Made by a program: the position numbers and the translations under genes. From contig CM034548.1 in the NCBI GenBank assembly GCA_020055645.1, positions 18,414,001 to 18,478,000 on the forward strand: DNA of 64,000 nt, read 5' to 3'. Source of the stretch: Tomocerus qinae. Taxonomy: Eukaryota > Arthropoda > Collembola > Entomobryomorpha > Tomoceridae. A model generated the notes under the pieces. That model saw only the letters and a program-made list of their open reading frames with translations. It searched no databases and was not told where the DNA came from. Shown piece after piece: positions 1 to 14,300 of the stretch; within the stretch, counting starts at the first letter, position 1, and every line of letters starts with the position of its first letter.

Positions 1-3000
1 TAGCAGAATAACTGGAATTCATTAATAGACGAGAGTCTCTCACGTCTCAGGATCCCAAGTTTCATCCATGGTTTAGTATGAGACAAGAAAATCTTATGAA
101 TCATTTCGTTAATGCACAACTGCACACACCAGTCACTATGTACTACATCCCACACGGCGACTCAGCTTGTTTTACTAGCTACAAACAACCTACTGCATTG
201 TATGAGATGATGTATCATGTATGTGTACTTTCGATTGCGACAACAGATTGTGAGACAGATTGTGAGATTTTCTTGAGACACACAAGTAGAATTTTAGGTT
301 GTGGCTTGTAAACATGATGTTATTCATTATTATTATACGATTATTTATTTATAGACATTTGCCATTCTATGAAACTGGTGATTAATAAAAGGGCTAGACT
401 ACTGACTACTGAGCAGCCCAAAATAAAGGAAGCAAGCAATAATATTTGGACGAATTAAGTGATTAGATATAACGCATTTACTATATACTTCATGAATGCC
501 CAACCTAAAACATTGTTGAAGCGACATCCACTAACAAGTTTTTGCTATGATGGGTAAAGTTAGACAGCGAGCATGAGGAAGGCACTTAAGTAGAATTGGC
601 TATGGAACGGCTTACTTACTTATCGTTAGTCCTTATCTCAACATTCAAAAACAATTCGAAGGAAACGTTAAGAAGAACTACATCATTTCAGAACAATTCC
701 TTGCGTATCATGAATATCAATTTGAGCAGGCTCTTGAAATATTGCATAGAATATTAAGTAGTAGATATATACACAGAGTTAAGCAAAAACACAATTGTAA
801 AAAATGTAGTTCCATAAACTTTTCAAAATGTGTGTACATCTATATAAAGAATGCTCTTTAGAATCACCAAAAATGCTATTGTGAAAGCGGAGCTAATAGC
901 ATCACATAGCATCAGATACAGTGATAGTACAGCAAATTCCATTTTAGTAGTACAATAATAGAAGAACCTTTGCAGATAAGCCAATTTAAAGTGAACGAGG
1001 TTAATTCACGTTCCCATACACATTTTGTTGTCGAAGATCTGGAAACCGTTAGACTTAGAAAATCTAATTATGATACTACGGCGAGACTAAGCTATTTTTA
1101 GCTAGACGGTTAGTCGAAGTCAGTAATAAGCGTATCGGGCTACTTGGACTCTTATCTGTATCTAATTTTTGAGACTATTCCCCAAAATGAGAAGGACAAT
1201 CCTTTAATCCTGCATTATCGTCACGTAGGCCATTGAAAACTATTTAAACACCATTCCACATACCTAGTGGGAAATTCTAATAATAATATCAGAGGAGCTG
1301 CTGAATGTTCATAGAGTATATAGTGTTTGTAGTCACTAATTGTAAAAGGTGCTCATTCGAAAATGCAAATGACTATTGATTTAATCGATCTCAAGTGGTT
1401 TAAGTATAGACTGTGCATTCATTCACCTACTATGGACCACCATGGGGATATTAAATATAAATAGTCTCTAGTAACTACGTCAAAAATAATGCATTCTGAC
1501 AATATTATTGTCGAAGGTGTAATATTAGCTTCCCCTACTACGTATCTGCATGCACGTACATCATTTTTATAAACATAGAAGATGGCTTTAGGACAGATAG
1601 AGCAGAGCAAACGATAACGCGTGTTTACAGATAGAGATAGTGGTGGCGTGAACAGTAAAAGAGATTAGATTTATGATAAATCGTACTTACGCCCATTTAA
1701 ATTATCATATACTAAAATAACAATTGGTTTGGACGTATGTAGCCCCAGTAAAAATGCTTTTACGACTCATTTGGAGTCATTGTCTCTCCACGGTCGGGGT
1801 AATTACATTACATAAAGAAATAAATACGTATTGAAAGAAATGCGCAGTTAAAGATTTTGCGAAGCATTGCATGTCTTGGACTAATACATAGTGTAGGTAT
1901 GTAAAGACTATAAATGTACCATAAAATTGGCCATACCTATTGCATCATTATGTTGAAAAGGAATTCTCAACCAACATATATATGATGCCATAGGCAGAGA
2001 AAGAAAAGTTTTCCACATGAATAGTGCATGGGTAGGTATATGATAGATAGTAATATCTGCATATAGATTATAAATATAATTTGCAAACAAATATTTTGGC
2101 ACATAGCGATAATCCCAAATGGAATGACATGGTAAACAAAGGTAAGTAGTAAAAGTAAGTAGTAATTAGCAAGGAATGGGATAGCTTTAAGCCTGTAGAG
2201 AATAAAGAATGGGACTTGGTACATGGAGACACAGGTGAGTGTTTCCCTGAATTGCGCAGTTACGCTATTTGTACGGATTCAGATAGGATTTTGTATCTAA
2301 AAGTGGATTTGAATATGCTTACCTGACAAACTCTCCTCTCCGATAGATTTAGGAGTTGATGTCATGATGACATTGGCCACAGAAGCAGGTAACAAGGTCC
2401 AAAGATATAGATTGGTAGTTAGCTGTCAAAGAACGTCAATTAGACTGGATATTTTGGTAGGGGTGAAATGTACCTAGCGATAGGTTATATCGGGTCACTC
2501 TCTTCTACTATATCACTATAGCGTGATATCAAAAGATTTGTCTCGTCACAGGATGTAGCACTTATTACTTATTAAAGATACGGAACGGACGAACTAAGTT
2601 AACTTTAGCAGAGCTGAGCTGACTGAACTGAAGAGCTAGTTGATTGGGATTGCTGTCTGGGAACTAGATGAATTGTATTGAGGGGAGTTTTCGACGAAAA
2701 TGCAACACTATTTCTCTTATCGTCAGTTACATATGTGTAAGAGGTAACAATAACACGAGTTGACTTGACTCTGGCCTTGCCAAAGCTTTGGGTTCAATTG
2801 CATCCATATTGACGATATCTCTATACACCGCAACACTAAATAAGAACTTGCCTCTATAATGTTGCTAAGATCTGTTTACATTTTCAGCTTTTACTACACT
2901 GCACTACAACGAGAGAATTAATAGAGAGAAGATACACACAGTAGAGTACAGTTTTATCATATCCACATAGTGTAGTGTAGACCATTAGCACTATGCAGGA

Positions 3001-4250
3001 TCATATAGTGAGCACAACAGCAGAAGAAATGGAAAACAACAACAATATAGCAACAGCATATGCTCAACACCACGATCAGTCAGATCACAGCTGATCTGTC
3101 AAAATAATCCCAACCAAACCTATACCTAAACGTGCTCTTCGACAAACTAACTAATAGGTATGTCCGAATGCCAAAATGGGAGGATCAACACATTAGCCCC
3201 TATTCCATCCATACAATAGAAATACAGCGTAACGACACGAAATAGGAGGATCATGAAATTATACGCAGCAAATATGTACATAGGTAGGTACACTTACAGA
3301 AATAGAGTGTGCGGTTTTCGCAAACATCGTACGATTGTAACGTACATATAGATAGCGACAGCCGATATATGTGGTTTTCCATATAGCAGAACCACTTCTG
3401 AGCAGAACGGCACCTATCATTCACCTTTGCGTGTATATAAAAACACTTGTTAGGTACTCTTTCTGAGGTAATGGTTGTTAGCGACAGAGCCAGTATACTT
3501 TTTTAAAGAGTGTAGCGTTTCTTGTTACCTTAGAGCGAAAGTCTCACAGCTTTGCTCAATTTTGACGTAAGTTTACCTATGAAGTGATTTGAAGGCAAAC
3601 AGTCGAGCTCAGTGTAACTTCATCGTAAGCTACACCAGAAACAATGGTCCTTATCACCGTCTAAATTCCCAGGAAGTGAGAATAGTATACAATGTAATAC
3701 ATTTTAACGATTAACCAATGAAATCCGTTGGCTTCAGTGAACGAAGGTTGTCCTTACATTCTCCCCTCCTTTTCCTGAATGTCTGTTAAAATATTTCGGG
3801 GAAATCTTTGAGGAATATAAATTCTTTCAGGAAATGTCATGCTTTTGATAATTTTTAGATCCACCATAAAATTTTTGAGGTTTCCATAGATCTTTTTACT
3901 ATTTTGAAGGAACGTTGAAAATGTTGTGGCAAATTTAAGAATTGTAGGTTGATGATACAGAGACGTAAGTTGAGTGGAGTTGGTAGGAAATTGAGACTCG
4001 GAGGAAGTTCCTGTTGTGGCTGGTTGGTGTAGTAGTGATAGGATTGAATGAATGGCGAAGCAAGGCAGCAAACAACGCAATAATATTATTCTCATATTAC
4101 TACGACAAATACAACTTTTTCTTGTGTGAATTTTCAACATTGTATTCATGCTAGTCTTGATAAGGGAGAGAGTGCCGAAGCTGGGCGAAGAAACATTTAA
4201 CTAGGGAAGAGGCAAGGTAGTCGCACGCTGGCTTTACTCTACAAATAATT
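1..4250. other. No gene recognised
   Basis: AT-rich sequence with only short open frames that show no recognisable domain, no convincing splice chain and no family resemblance. The longest open frame (131 codons, minus strand, 3754-4149) has no motif I can name. A TATA-like run sits near 3434 but I cannot tie it to a transcript. Confidence 0.5.
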
Positions 4251-4574
4251 TTACTAGGAGCCAGAACAAACCACTACCTCCACTCCACGAACGACTCCAC
4301 GCACTCCACCAATCCTCAATTACACTTTTCGAGCTCCTTTCCTTTCCAACCATCATCATTACAAATACAATCACAAAACGCTATACAGAATTTTCAGCGA
4401 TACTCTAGTACACTCCAACCAAACCAGCAGCAGTTGGAAATTTTGGGAATTAAAAAATTAATTTTCAGTGTCGTAACCAATCGGATTTTACTCAAAGTGC
4501 AGTTATAAGTTTTCTATTTATTTGAGGCCGTTCGTCCAGAACAGAAATTTATTGGAGTGTAGTCGTCATATTAG
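4250..4574 (+). other. Candidate 5' leader exon of PAIP2
   Basis: A strong splice donor (ATTAG|GTAAGT, exon end at 4574) lies upstream of the PAIP2 coding exon, whose acceptor (TTGCAG) ends at 5527, one base before the start-codon region. This suggests a non-coding leader exon spliced over an intron of about 950 bp. The left edge is a guess. RNA data would be needed to set the transcription start. Confidence 0.4.
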
Positions 4575-5528
4575 GTAAGTTTAATTTAAGTCAATCTGAA
4601 TTACGCTTCAACATTAATATTATTCATTCTACCATGTTGGGCTTGTATTATTCATGTGCTTTTAAGTAAATTGTAAGGTAATTTAAACTTGTGTTAATTA
4701 GAAAATGTTCCGACTTATTTGATAGACTCGCATAGATAGTTATAATATACAGAAACATAGCGTCGTGAGCACTTAGCAAACACTCTAATTTAATTCATTG
4801 CTTACCATTATTCTGTGAAATCGATGAGCAAATAGATACAGACAGTAGTAAAGAGGAATGGCGAATATCCCAATTTAATATGCACAAAATACACTGCCAT
4901 TATTTGCTATTCCTCGTTTCTTTCAACTCTTTTACCTTTTAAGCCTTGGACTACTTGCAGTTTAATGTTAAAAATCTCATTATACTTATTGCGATCTAAC
5001 TTGGTGATATCTGCTAGCCAACCATTCCAATATCTTTTAATGTTATTGATTACTATTGAGAATATCTGATAGTGAATAAGCAAACCAAGGTACTAGTTAA
5101 AATCTAAATATAGGATATTCCACAGCCACCTTTATCAATTTCTGGTTGTTTTTTGAGGATTTTTTTCTAATTTGAGGTCGAGGTGACTCAGTTTCTCTCA
5201 GTGCATTGTTTAATTTTAATAGGACATCTATTTGATTGTTTACCTTTCAAAGTTGTTAAGGTGAAAGTTACTTGAGATTCTTGTAATACATATTGCAATG
5301 ATACTATTATGCATTGATTCTTTAGATATCGAATGTGTTAGTGAATGTATCTTCTGTAGTTTAGTTAGATATATATAGATACCTACTTATACCTCATAGT
5401 CGCCACAAATAAGTGATAATAATATCCCAGATCATTCATTCAAATAGTAAATTAAATGGGTTTTGTAATTAATATTGCAACATATCTTGTCAGATTCGTT
5501 TATAATTAACTTGATGGTGAATTGCAGA

Positions 5529-6118
5529 ATGAAGTTACCCTTGGGCGAACAAAAGGCGAACGAAATGCCAGACAGCAATGGAGAATCTGGGGCAGAGGCA
5601 GCTGCTGGTCAAAATAATGCCCCTAGTGAAAACGGAGCTAATAGTGCAGGAGGACAGGAAGTCGATTTCTCAGAGTTTTTGTGGATGGAGCACGAAGAAG
5701 AATTTGATGAACAAGTGAGTTAGAATTTCTTTGAGTTATAAACTTGGATTTTTATGTAGTTTTAGTGCAAGAAGGTCAGAGGAAGATCTTGATGTTGTTG
5801 ATGTTATTAAAAATGCATATATTTCAACAGGTTATGAAAGAGTTGGAGGATGAGGAAATGATAAATTATTACTTCGAACTGTACGAGGCGTCTTTGGAAG
5901 AAGAAGCCACAACAGGGCAGCACAACGGGGCCGAGCTCCGCGTCCCAGCCCCTCCATGTCAGCAGTTTCGGAATCTTCCTCCTCAAAATCAACCGGATCA
6001 AGACCGTGTGGACGACCTAGCTCGGGGTTTTAATCGGGTTTTAAATTTTTCGAGTCGGTTAAACCCCAATGCTGCTGAGTTCATTCCTCGTCAACCAACT
6101 GCCAAATCTCCCCCATAA
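5529..6118 (+). CDS. PAIP2: Poly(A)-binding protein-interacting protein 2 (PAIP2)
   Basis: Two coding exons, 5529-5714 and 5831-6118, give about 157 aa. The start was chosen at 5529 because it lies one base after a splice acceptor (TTGCAG). PAIP2 proteins repress translation by binding PABP and displacing it from poly(A) and eIF4G; they are small and acidic and use two PABP-binding motifs. Both are visible. The acidic PAM1 region spans about residues 43-87 and contains EFLWMEHEEEFDEQ followed by a Glu-rich helix. The PAM2 motif SRLNPNAAEFIP is at about residues 137-148 near the C terminus, with the expected Leu, Ala, Glu-Phe and Pro that dock on the MLLE domain of PABP. The intron falls inside PAM1. 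A possible AATAAA lies at 6831-6836. The family call is firm; the leader exon is inferred. Confidence 0.92.
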
Positions 6119-9100
6119 ATATTCTGTAGCACAGTAATAATATATAGTAGTAGTAATCATAATAACAATACCTACCCAGTCTAGATAAAAGATTCGAACG
6201 CATTTCAACTTTTAGGTATTCATTCATATAATTTTTATTTTATTGGGTCTCAGGTTGCCCAAGTTCATGTTGATTTAGTTAGGTATGTTTAGTTGGAGAA
6301 GCAGCATGCTTCTAGTGCTTCCTTGATATATAATAATGATAGTGTGGTGTGGTATGCTATAACAAACATGGACAAAAACATTGGCGCAGCTAACAATCTT
6401 TTACAACTTGGGTCGGGTCCATTAATCTCTTTTCTGTTAGAGGGGCGAGATCAATTCTCATTTTCTATGTACTAGGCTTCGCTAATGTATTTTCGACTAG
6501 TAGTAGAATTCTGCAAAATGCTACTAAGACATCGTAGAATTATGTAGAGGGCCAAAAATGTGAATCTCTGACTTTTGTACAGGTTTTTGGGATTGGGGAT
6601 TTGATCCACAGAACTAAGTTAGCTACGCCTGCGAAATGAAAACCAATATATATCTACTCTTTTGAAGTAAAATCTGTTTTCGCCTTGTTACACATGAAAA
6701 AACATTTAATATTTTCAACCGATATAATTTGTACGTATACTTACTAAATGGATGCATATGGAAACTGTAAAAATGTCAAAACTAATTTATTAGAACAAGT
6801 ACATATGCTTCGTACATTGTTACAGTCGAAAATAAAATCTATATACAATGTCCCAATTCACGCGATGAACAATGAACAATTTTTATAGCTTTCGTTAAAA
6901 GTAGATTCCATTATAAATATCGATAAATGAACAGCTACCACTCATTCATAACCAAAACTATATTATAGTAGTCGAAAAAACCTAATACATATATAATTAC
7001 ATAAAATATATAGTAGTTATTTTACTTTTTATGGCTATTCGGGAAATCATTGGTTTATGAGACTGACTGGTTATAATATGCCTAAAGATTATCTCATGTA
7101 CCTCTCCAGGCCTATAATAATCAAATAGTCACCAACCTAGATTTCTAAAATAAAATATACGAAGACGTGTGCGCGTCAATGTTTTCAAATCAATTTACAT
7201 TTGGGGTGCATTCATTTACCTTTCACTACTCTGTCTCTCTCCACGCTTAATATTTTAATTACCACAATATCCCACTTTCGAAAGTGAACTCGCTTTCTTC
7301 TGTCCTTTCTTTTTACATGTCAGAAGCACTGAACACGCTGGTTTTCTAATTAATCAGAGTTATTATCAGTGTAGAAGTAGGTCTATTGTAAAATGTTATA
7401 TAACACTATTATAAGTATACAGTGGTCAAGTAGCTGGATTGACAGGTCAACAGATGTATTCTACGAGTGGTACGTACATGTAGAACGTATAATCCCAATT
7501 TATCATTGTACTAGTATCAGTTTATATTAAAAGTATAAGATCATTTAATGGACCATGCATGGTACATACTATTATATACATACATGTTATAATAATACTC
7601 AGCTATACCAAATCTGCACAAAAAGCAGATCGGTTTCTACTATATATAACCAACCTGTTTCAATTTTTTGAGTGTATTATGTATATTGTCTTGTACGAAT
7701 AATAATGTAATTACATAAAAGATTTCACAATCCTTACATAGTATACATACATCCGTTAGAAATATCTCTATATACGTCTCTGTTACTAATCTACCTTTTT
7801 CTCATATGCAAAAGAGTAATCTATTAAGAGCAACGACTCATTTCTTTGTTTTAACGTTTTAAACTTATCCTTAATCGGTCTTGAGGATTGGAAAATAGTT
7901 AATAAAATTTTCCAAAATCGATGCTTCTACAACATCCGTCAGTACAATCCAGTATAGTATTTAGTAGAACAGCCTAATTATTACAACCTACAACGAAACC
8001 TAGATATCATTCCTAGATGTATGCCCTGAATAATCCCAACACTACTAGAAACAAATCCTTGAATGCCTGTAGATATTAGTTATCAAAATAAGTAGTGCCT
8101 ATCAACTGTCAAACCAGCATCGGCGAATTAAAGACATTGTAGAAAATACTTTTCCTCACAAATCGGTGCACCTTAATAAGTAATGTGAACCTTTAAATTA
8201 ATTATCCAAATGTCAAGAAACCGCTGTACTTAATGTATTCCTCTTTTGTAGTTGAGAAGAATTTAACTAGCTCTACGTCTTAGATATTACACAATATAAT
8301 ATTATAATTATTATACTTAGTACTAATTATTTACTTGAATGAACTCATTATTATTGCATAATATTATTATTGCATATTAAAAGCTGGTGTTAAACTTATA
8401 GGACTTGGTGTTGATGTTATTTATTTTCCAATTAGTGTGTTTAATCCTTTGAATCCGCGGTGAAATTAATAATCATTGCTGTAGAACCAAATGTCCATAA
8501 ATTGGTGTAATAAGCCAAATATGGGTTATCATAGATATTATGCTTTCAATTTAAGTACACATATATGAACCCACGTTAGAATAAATACCGACACACTTGT
8601 AAATAAAACTGTTTCAATAGCATCAATTATTATGTGTATTCAATTTAAGTAGCATAAATCAATTACACAAATTATTGCATCGAAAAGCATTAGTGATATA
8701 ATTAACAGAATCCTTTCACGTTTTTATGCTTAAAACATGTACCACAAGATGTTCATGATTATGATAAGTTTTAATTTTCATGAAATGTATATAAATATGT
8801 CACTGATCCACTGAATAGTTTATAACTTAATAAAAATTGCATTTCCTCGTAGTAAGATTGAAGGGTAGAAGAATAGAAACATTACCTCTTAAAATCCTGG
8901 CTGTCCTAATAGGTAAGCCCTAAATCCACTCGAAATTATTAAGTATTTTGAAAGGACAATGAAAACTGTGATAGATAATTAGAACACTTATAAAATAAGA
9001 CTGCAAATTATTTTTGAATGTATCAAATATTTTTTCCAGGTTTTTATAGGTTAGCCGGATTTTATGTAACTTAAACTATATTTCATCTGAAAATTACTTC

Positions 9101-11270
9101 AATTTTGATTCTATAGTTATTTTAATTCAATCCTAATGGTTCAGTTATTATTCAGTTATACTAACAATAATGTCCGCTCCGTGAACTTGTCAGATAGAGA
9201 CATTAATTAGAGATAGATCTACAGTTTAACGGGCTAAACGACGCAACATTAAATATCTATCTAAACTAAAAATGAGTGCTTGTTTCTTCTTCAGACAGTT
9301 TTCATGATTATATAGTAGAGTACCGATACTATGCAGTTGTAATTCTAAAAGCATAAAATATTATATGCCAAAAAGGTCCATTGCTCACGGTCATATCGTC
9401 TTACTTCATTCATACTACGTAATTTAAAGGTTCAATCACCGTGTTTGAACCAAGACGATTCATTGTAATATATTAGAAGGCCAGTGGTGGTAATTTGACA
9501 TCAAACATTTAAATTTTAAACACTGTTATAAGTAAAAGCGATAAACATAGTAAATAAAAAGTAAAAAAAGTAAAAGTGATAAACGAAAACTAAAGACATC
9601 TCAAACTTGAAGAATGAAAATAATTTGAAAATCGTGGCATGCCGTGTTTCCATTATAAAATTTCATGACATTTACCACTGATATGTGAACCTAGAATAAC
9701 GTAACATTAGTTTGCATGTCCAATCTACACTTGACAGTCCGTTTGTAGTAGACAATGAGTTCTCATATCAGTACGAGTTATTTTATACGTAAACTGTAAG
9801 ACAAGACTTTGGGAAGATAACATTAGAAATTTATGTGGCATTAAGCAAGATAAAGTTACATGTTAAACTCATTCATGCCAATGAATTTTATAATGCCAAA
9901 ATATCAAGTAATTTGTATTGAATGCAAATTAAGTTACAAATGAATCGAGATTGCAGTTTTTTTAAAATACGTTCATGCCAAGCTTTATTCATAAGTCTCG
10001 ATGACATCTGGAAATTTTTATACTGATTTAATACTGTAATGAAAATAGATGAGTACATTTCAAAGATATATCTTCGGCTCTGCAGAGATAATTCTGTCTA
10101 CCAATTTCTTGGTAGCAAAATTTACAATTTAGCCTTCACAGGTAATTGATTTTTATAGTAATAATTCTTAGCGTACATTATCATAAATTGTAAAAAAGAC
10201 AAATTATTTGTTATTACAAAAGCTTTTACTATCACTATTGGTATTACAAATTTCTCAATATTGTATGACTAGACCCCATTACATTTCTTGAAGTTAATAT
10301 ACTTCAGATGCCATGCACCTAACATTATCATTGCAATTCCATTGTAATTTGGCGGATATTAATTTCTATCTTCTCCAGTTTCAGTTAGTAAACTTGGTAA
10401 AGCATGGTAAAAAAGATAACTACGTAATGGAAAATCAGACGAACTTTGAAAAATTTTCAGAATGTTGTTTTGTACAACATCCATAAATACCATGAACTGT
10501 GACTTGCCAATGTGACCCTTCAAACACAAAATTGACAATCGCCACTACTTATCACATAATAAAAACTACTTACATAGCTAACAAGTTGTATTATTTATCA
10601 TTTCAGGCATTAGAAATGCATTAATCGTTTACATATTTGGACTTGCTTTTTGAGAATTACAAACTAGGTCAATCCCATGAACCTGTTTTGGATTGGTACC
10701 TTTCTGTGCGCCAACAACTTATTACATTTTACTACTATTGAGTTACAATGGCAGAACAAACGAGAAAATCGTTTACATTCTTACTAAAATTAATTATGGA
10801 AAGCAGAAGGCATATTATTTGCATAATTTGTAACTTATTTGTAGCAGCATCGATTGGGCAGGACTTTGATTCAAAATTGAACAAATGGGAAACAACCAGT
10901 AGCATTTACTGGCGTCCATATACAATTAGAATTTGACAGCTCAATGTGCGTATAAATAAGACTTTGATTTTTTGTACAAGTAGGATTTACATAGTCTTTG
11001 ATAGTAAAATCGCGGAAGTGTGTATAGAACTTTAGAGTTTAAAACGCCAGTACTATTTTTTCTAGCACAATAAATACTACTAATTATATTAGTAAATTGA
11101 ACCATAACATAACTATAATACTTAGTATAAGAGCTAAGTGTAACATTTTACATATTATATGTTTACACTAAAGATATATATGTACTTATCCATAATGAAA
11201 TACTTCCTCTTTCACAACACGAATACTCCAGTAGACTAATTAAAACTACAATTATAGATGCCAATCAATG
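6119..11270. other. No gene recognised; PAIP2 3' UTR at left
   Basis: About 5 kb of AT-rich sequence. The left part, up to an AATAAA at 6831-6836, may be PAIP2 3' UTR. No frame longer than about 60 codons looks coding, and I saw no tRNA- or rRNA-like structure. Confidence 0.5.
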
Positions 11271-11274
11271 ATTG

Positions 11275-11280
11275 TTTATT
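11275..11280 (-). terminator. Polyadenylation signal of the SEC23IP-like gene
   Basis: AATAAA on the minus strand about 60 bases after the stop codon at 11341. Its position fits a short 3' UTR. Confidence 0.55.
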
Positions 11281-11340
11281 GCATTAAGCATAGATTTTGA
11301 ATACAAGTTTAAAACATGGAGAGAAATAGTAAATCTCATA

Positions 11341-14300
11341 TTAAAGATAGCCGCGACGCTGAAATCCAGCTAATGGTGGTGGTCCAATATTGCTTGAATT
11401 GCTGGGCGGAGCCGTGGGATCCATTCCCATGTTGTAAACCCCAGTGTTTGCATTAGAAGCTGATCGTGGGGGCGATGTTTGCAACAACGACGGAGCGCTA
11501 GCCGTAGCGGAAAGTGGAACTGGATCGTACTGCTGTGTTGATGTGTGGTAGGCGTTTGGTGCATACTGAGGGTTTAACATCGGAATAGGAGGGAGAGTAG
11601 ACCTTATGTGGTTAGTGGGACCAATGTCGGTAAACATTGACAATGGATTTTCCATTGGAGGCGCAGTTCCAGCCACACTTGTACGCAAACTTCCTGATGT
11701 CTGTGGTTTCTGAGAATCCAGAGTTTTGGAACAACAGGGTTCATTATTTTTCATCATGACTTTAGCCGCAGGGCCGATGTCAGTGGGGTCAGGGTCTTGA
11801 ATTTGTGTTTGAGATGGGTTATTGCGCGGCTGATCTTCTTCTATTCCAAGACCTGAGTAAATCTCTTTAAGTATCATCAGCAATGTGTCTTCAGACTCCC
11901 TAGAGAAATAATTGCTCTTTATTTTAGACATCTACTTGAACAGTTAACTATTAAATGGATTATTAATTTGTATATGCTTACCAATAACAAACATGACTAC
12001 TAAGTGCAAAAAGATACTCATTAATGCTTTCCACTGGTGCCTCTTGTAGGACATAGTCGATTCTACGACCTTTGTTTAAGCGGCTAGGGCAACTTTCTCT
12101 GTCGATTTGTTTTGTCACGACCTCAGGTTTTGGCTCCGGTAGCTTCTCAGGTTCAACTGTGGGGGCTTCAGTTTTCTTGGCAAAGGGAGTTGTGAGAGTA
12201 TTTATGGTGTACATCACTCCATCCACAAGCTTAGTCGTCAGATCTCTGCTTACTCGCATAACTGTCTCTTTCAATTCTGGGAAAATACAAAAAAAATATT
12301 GTTTGTATTTTAACTACTTCCCGTAATTGGTACTAAGAACAGATTAGAATTTTGATGATTTAGTTAAAGATAATTATTTACAAATTAAACCATCAAGTTA
12401 CCTAAATGTAGGCGTTTTCTTCCTTTATGGTGGTTTATTAGTACTGGTTCAGGATCATAGTCATCCCCGATCAGAGGTTCCATCCTATAAGCAACAGGAT
12501 CATATGGATGAAATATATTGAAGAAAGCGGGGCAGGTAGGCAAGTGGAATTCGGCTTCCAACTTCTCCACTCCTCTCACTGTCACAAACATTGCTGCCAA
12601 AAGTCGAAGTAATATTTAGTGGAGATATTGTTAGGTAACACTATGGACATACTATAAAATACAGTGTACATAAATACCAGTAGGCGATCCCATAGCAAAG
12701 AAAGCTGTTGGATGAAAGTCGAGCACGGGATACACAATAAAAGGCTGACCAGTTGAAGCAGACCCCAGACTATACGAATCCTTTTTTGGGCTACTTCCGG
12801 GCTCTATAAAATTAGAAAATGACAATTATTAATAAAAATATGCCTTTATAAAAGTGTATTTTAGTTTTGTTAAATTACGAGGAAAAATTATTTCGGATGA
12901 TGTGGTTGGAGGTAATTCTTCAGAAGACGAGTTTTCCCTAATAATATTAATTTGGGACTGGGACATTGGTGGAGAAGATACACTTTCCGTGGATGGAACA
13001 TGATTTACAATAGTATTCTTGGTCCCAAGCCCAGGCTGATGCGATAAAAGGTCGAAAAGAATTAACGATCCAAGGCTGTGCCCTCCTACAGCTACGTCTC
13101 CTTTGAAGTTCTTTGTTCGACTTACAAAGAGATTATAAATTCTATTCATCTCAGTCCCGACTGCTTTAATAATTGTCTACAAAAAGAAATATGCTTATAA
13201 AATATAAGACATAAACCTCATAAATCAGAACACATAAAAAGCTGAATAATTGTTTACCTGGCAATAAATGGGACTCGTGTAGAAAAGGATATCCAAAAGG
13301 GTATCATTAGTAAAGTGCCGAAGTTTGGGTATGCTTGGCAGTGTCAGTTTTTCCAGCTGCTTATCCACTCCTCGATCTCCATGGAGCTCTTTATGCCACG
13401 ACACGGGAAGAAACTCAATTCTACCAGCTTTACCTGAGTCCATTGACGATTTAAAATGATCTCTCATTAGCGTAGTTGATAGATTACGAAAGCCGTCCAC
13501 TAAACAAACAGACAAAAGTTAATCTCTATGATTTTCTTTTAAAATTCATAAATTGGGCACTCCACTATTAGTTTTTACCCGCTTCATCGATGCACCGAAA
13601 TTTGAAGTCACAAATGGCCCCAATTCCGTGAACAAGAAAAACCAAATGGTCAATTTGAGAGCACTCTCCGTCGTGGATTTCAAACTCCTCAGCCACTCCT
13701 CTTCTTACTACACGTGGCCGGATTTGGCTTTCCTTCATGACAAAAAATTGCAAATCTCATTTACCACAAATTTATATTTTAAAAAACAAAACAGAAAATA
13801 CTAACCGGTACACTTCCCCATTCATCAGGAGCAGCTGCTTGGCAAAAATGTACTATCACACCAGCACTGTGAAACACGATTGCCTCACCATCCATGAATT
13901 CCAATCGCTTGTGCCATACCCCAGATTGCATAACATTGTAATATTCTTCCTATAATGTTAGAACGACATCGATTAATACTTGAAAATTCAGATTTTTTCA
14001 CAGAACCGATATTTATTAAGTTAGTAAAAGTTAATCATTAAAAATGCGTTACCTCCAATTTGGCAGAAAATTCTTCGTCATAAGGGATGAATCTGCTGTC
14101 CATTGGACCTTTATAAAACCATGAACAACGTCTAACATCTGAGGGATCCTCGTCCCAGTATACAGCTTTTCTAAGTCGCTCTGAAATGAAGACATCATAT
14201 CGTCCACCATCGGTAGCTACCGGACTGTCCCATTCTAAAAGTATTGAGATATTTTTATTACATTTCCAACAAATTTTTTTTAAATGTTACCTAATGTTAA

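Noticed and set aside
78..311. 77-codon plus-strand open frame at the left edge
   Set aside because: No recognisable domain and no support for splicing or promoter; length is within chance for this base composition.
3754..4149. 131-codon minus-strand open frame
   Set aside because: No family motif, low-complexity Ser/Thr/Leu composition, no splice neighbours; it lies next to the likely PAIP2 promoter and is probably chance.
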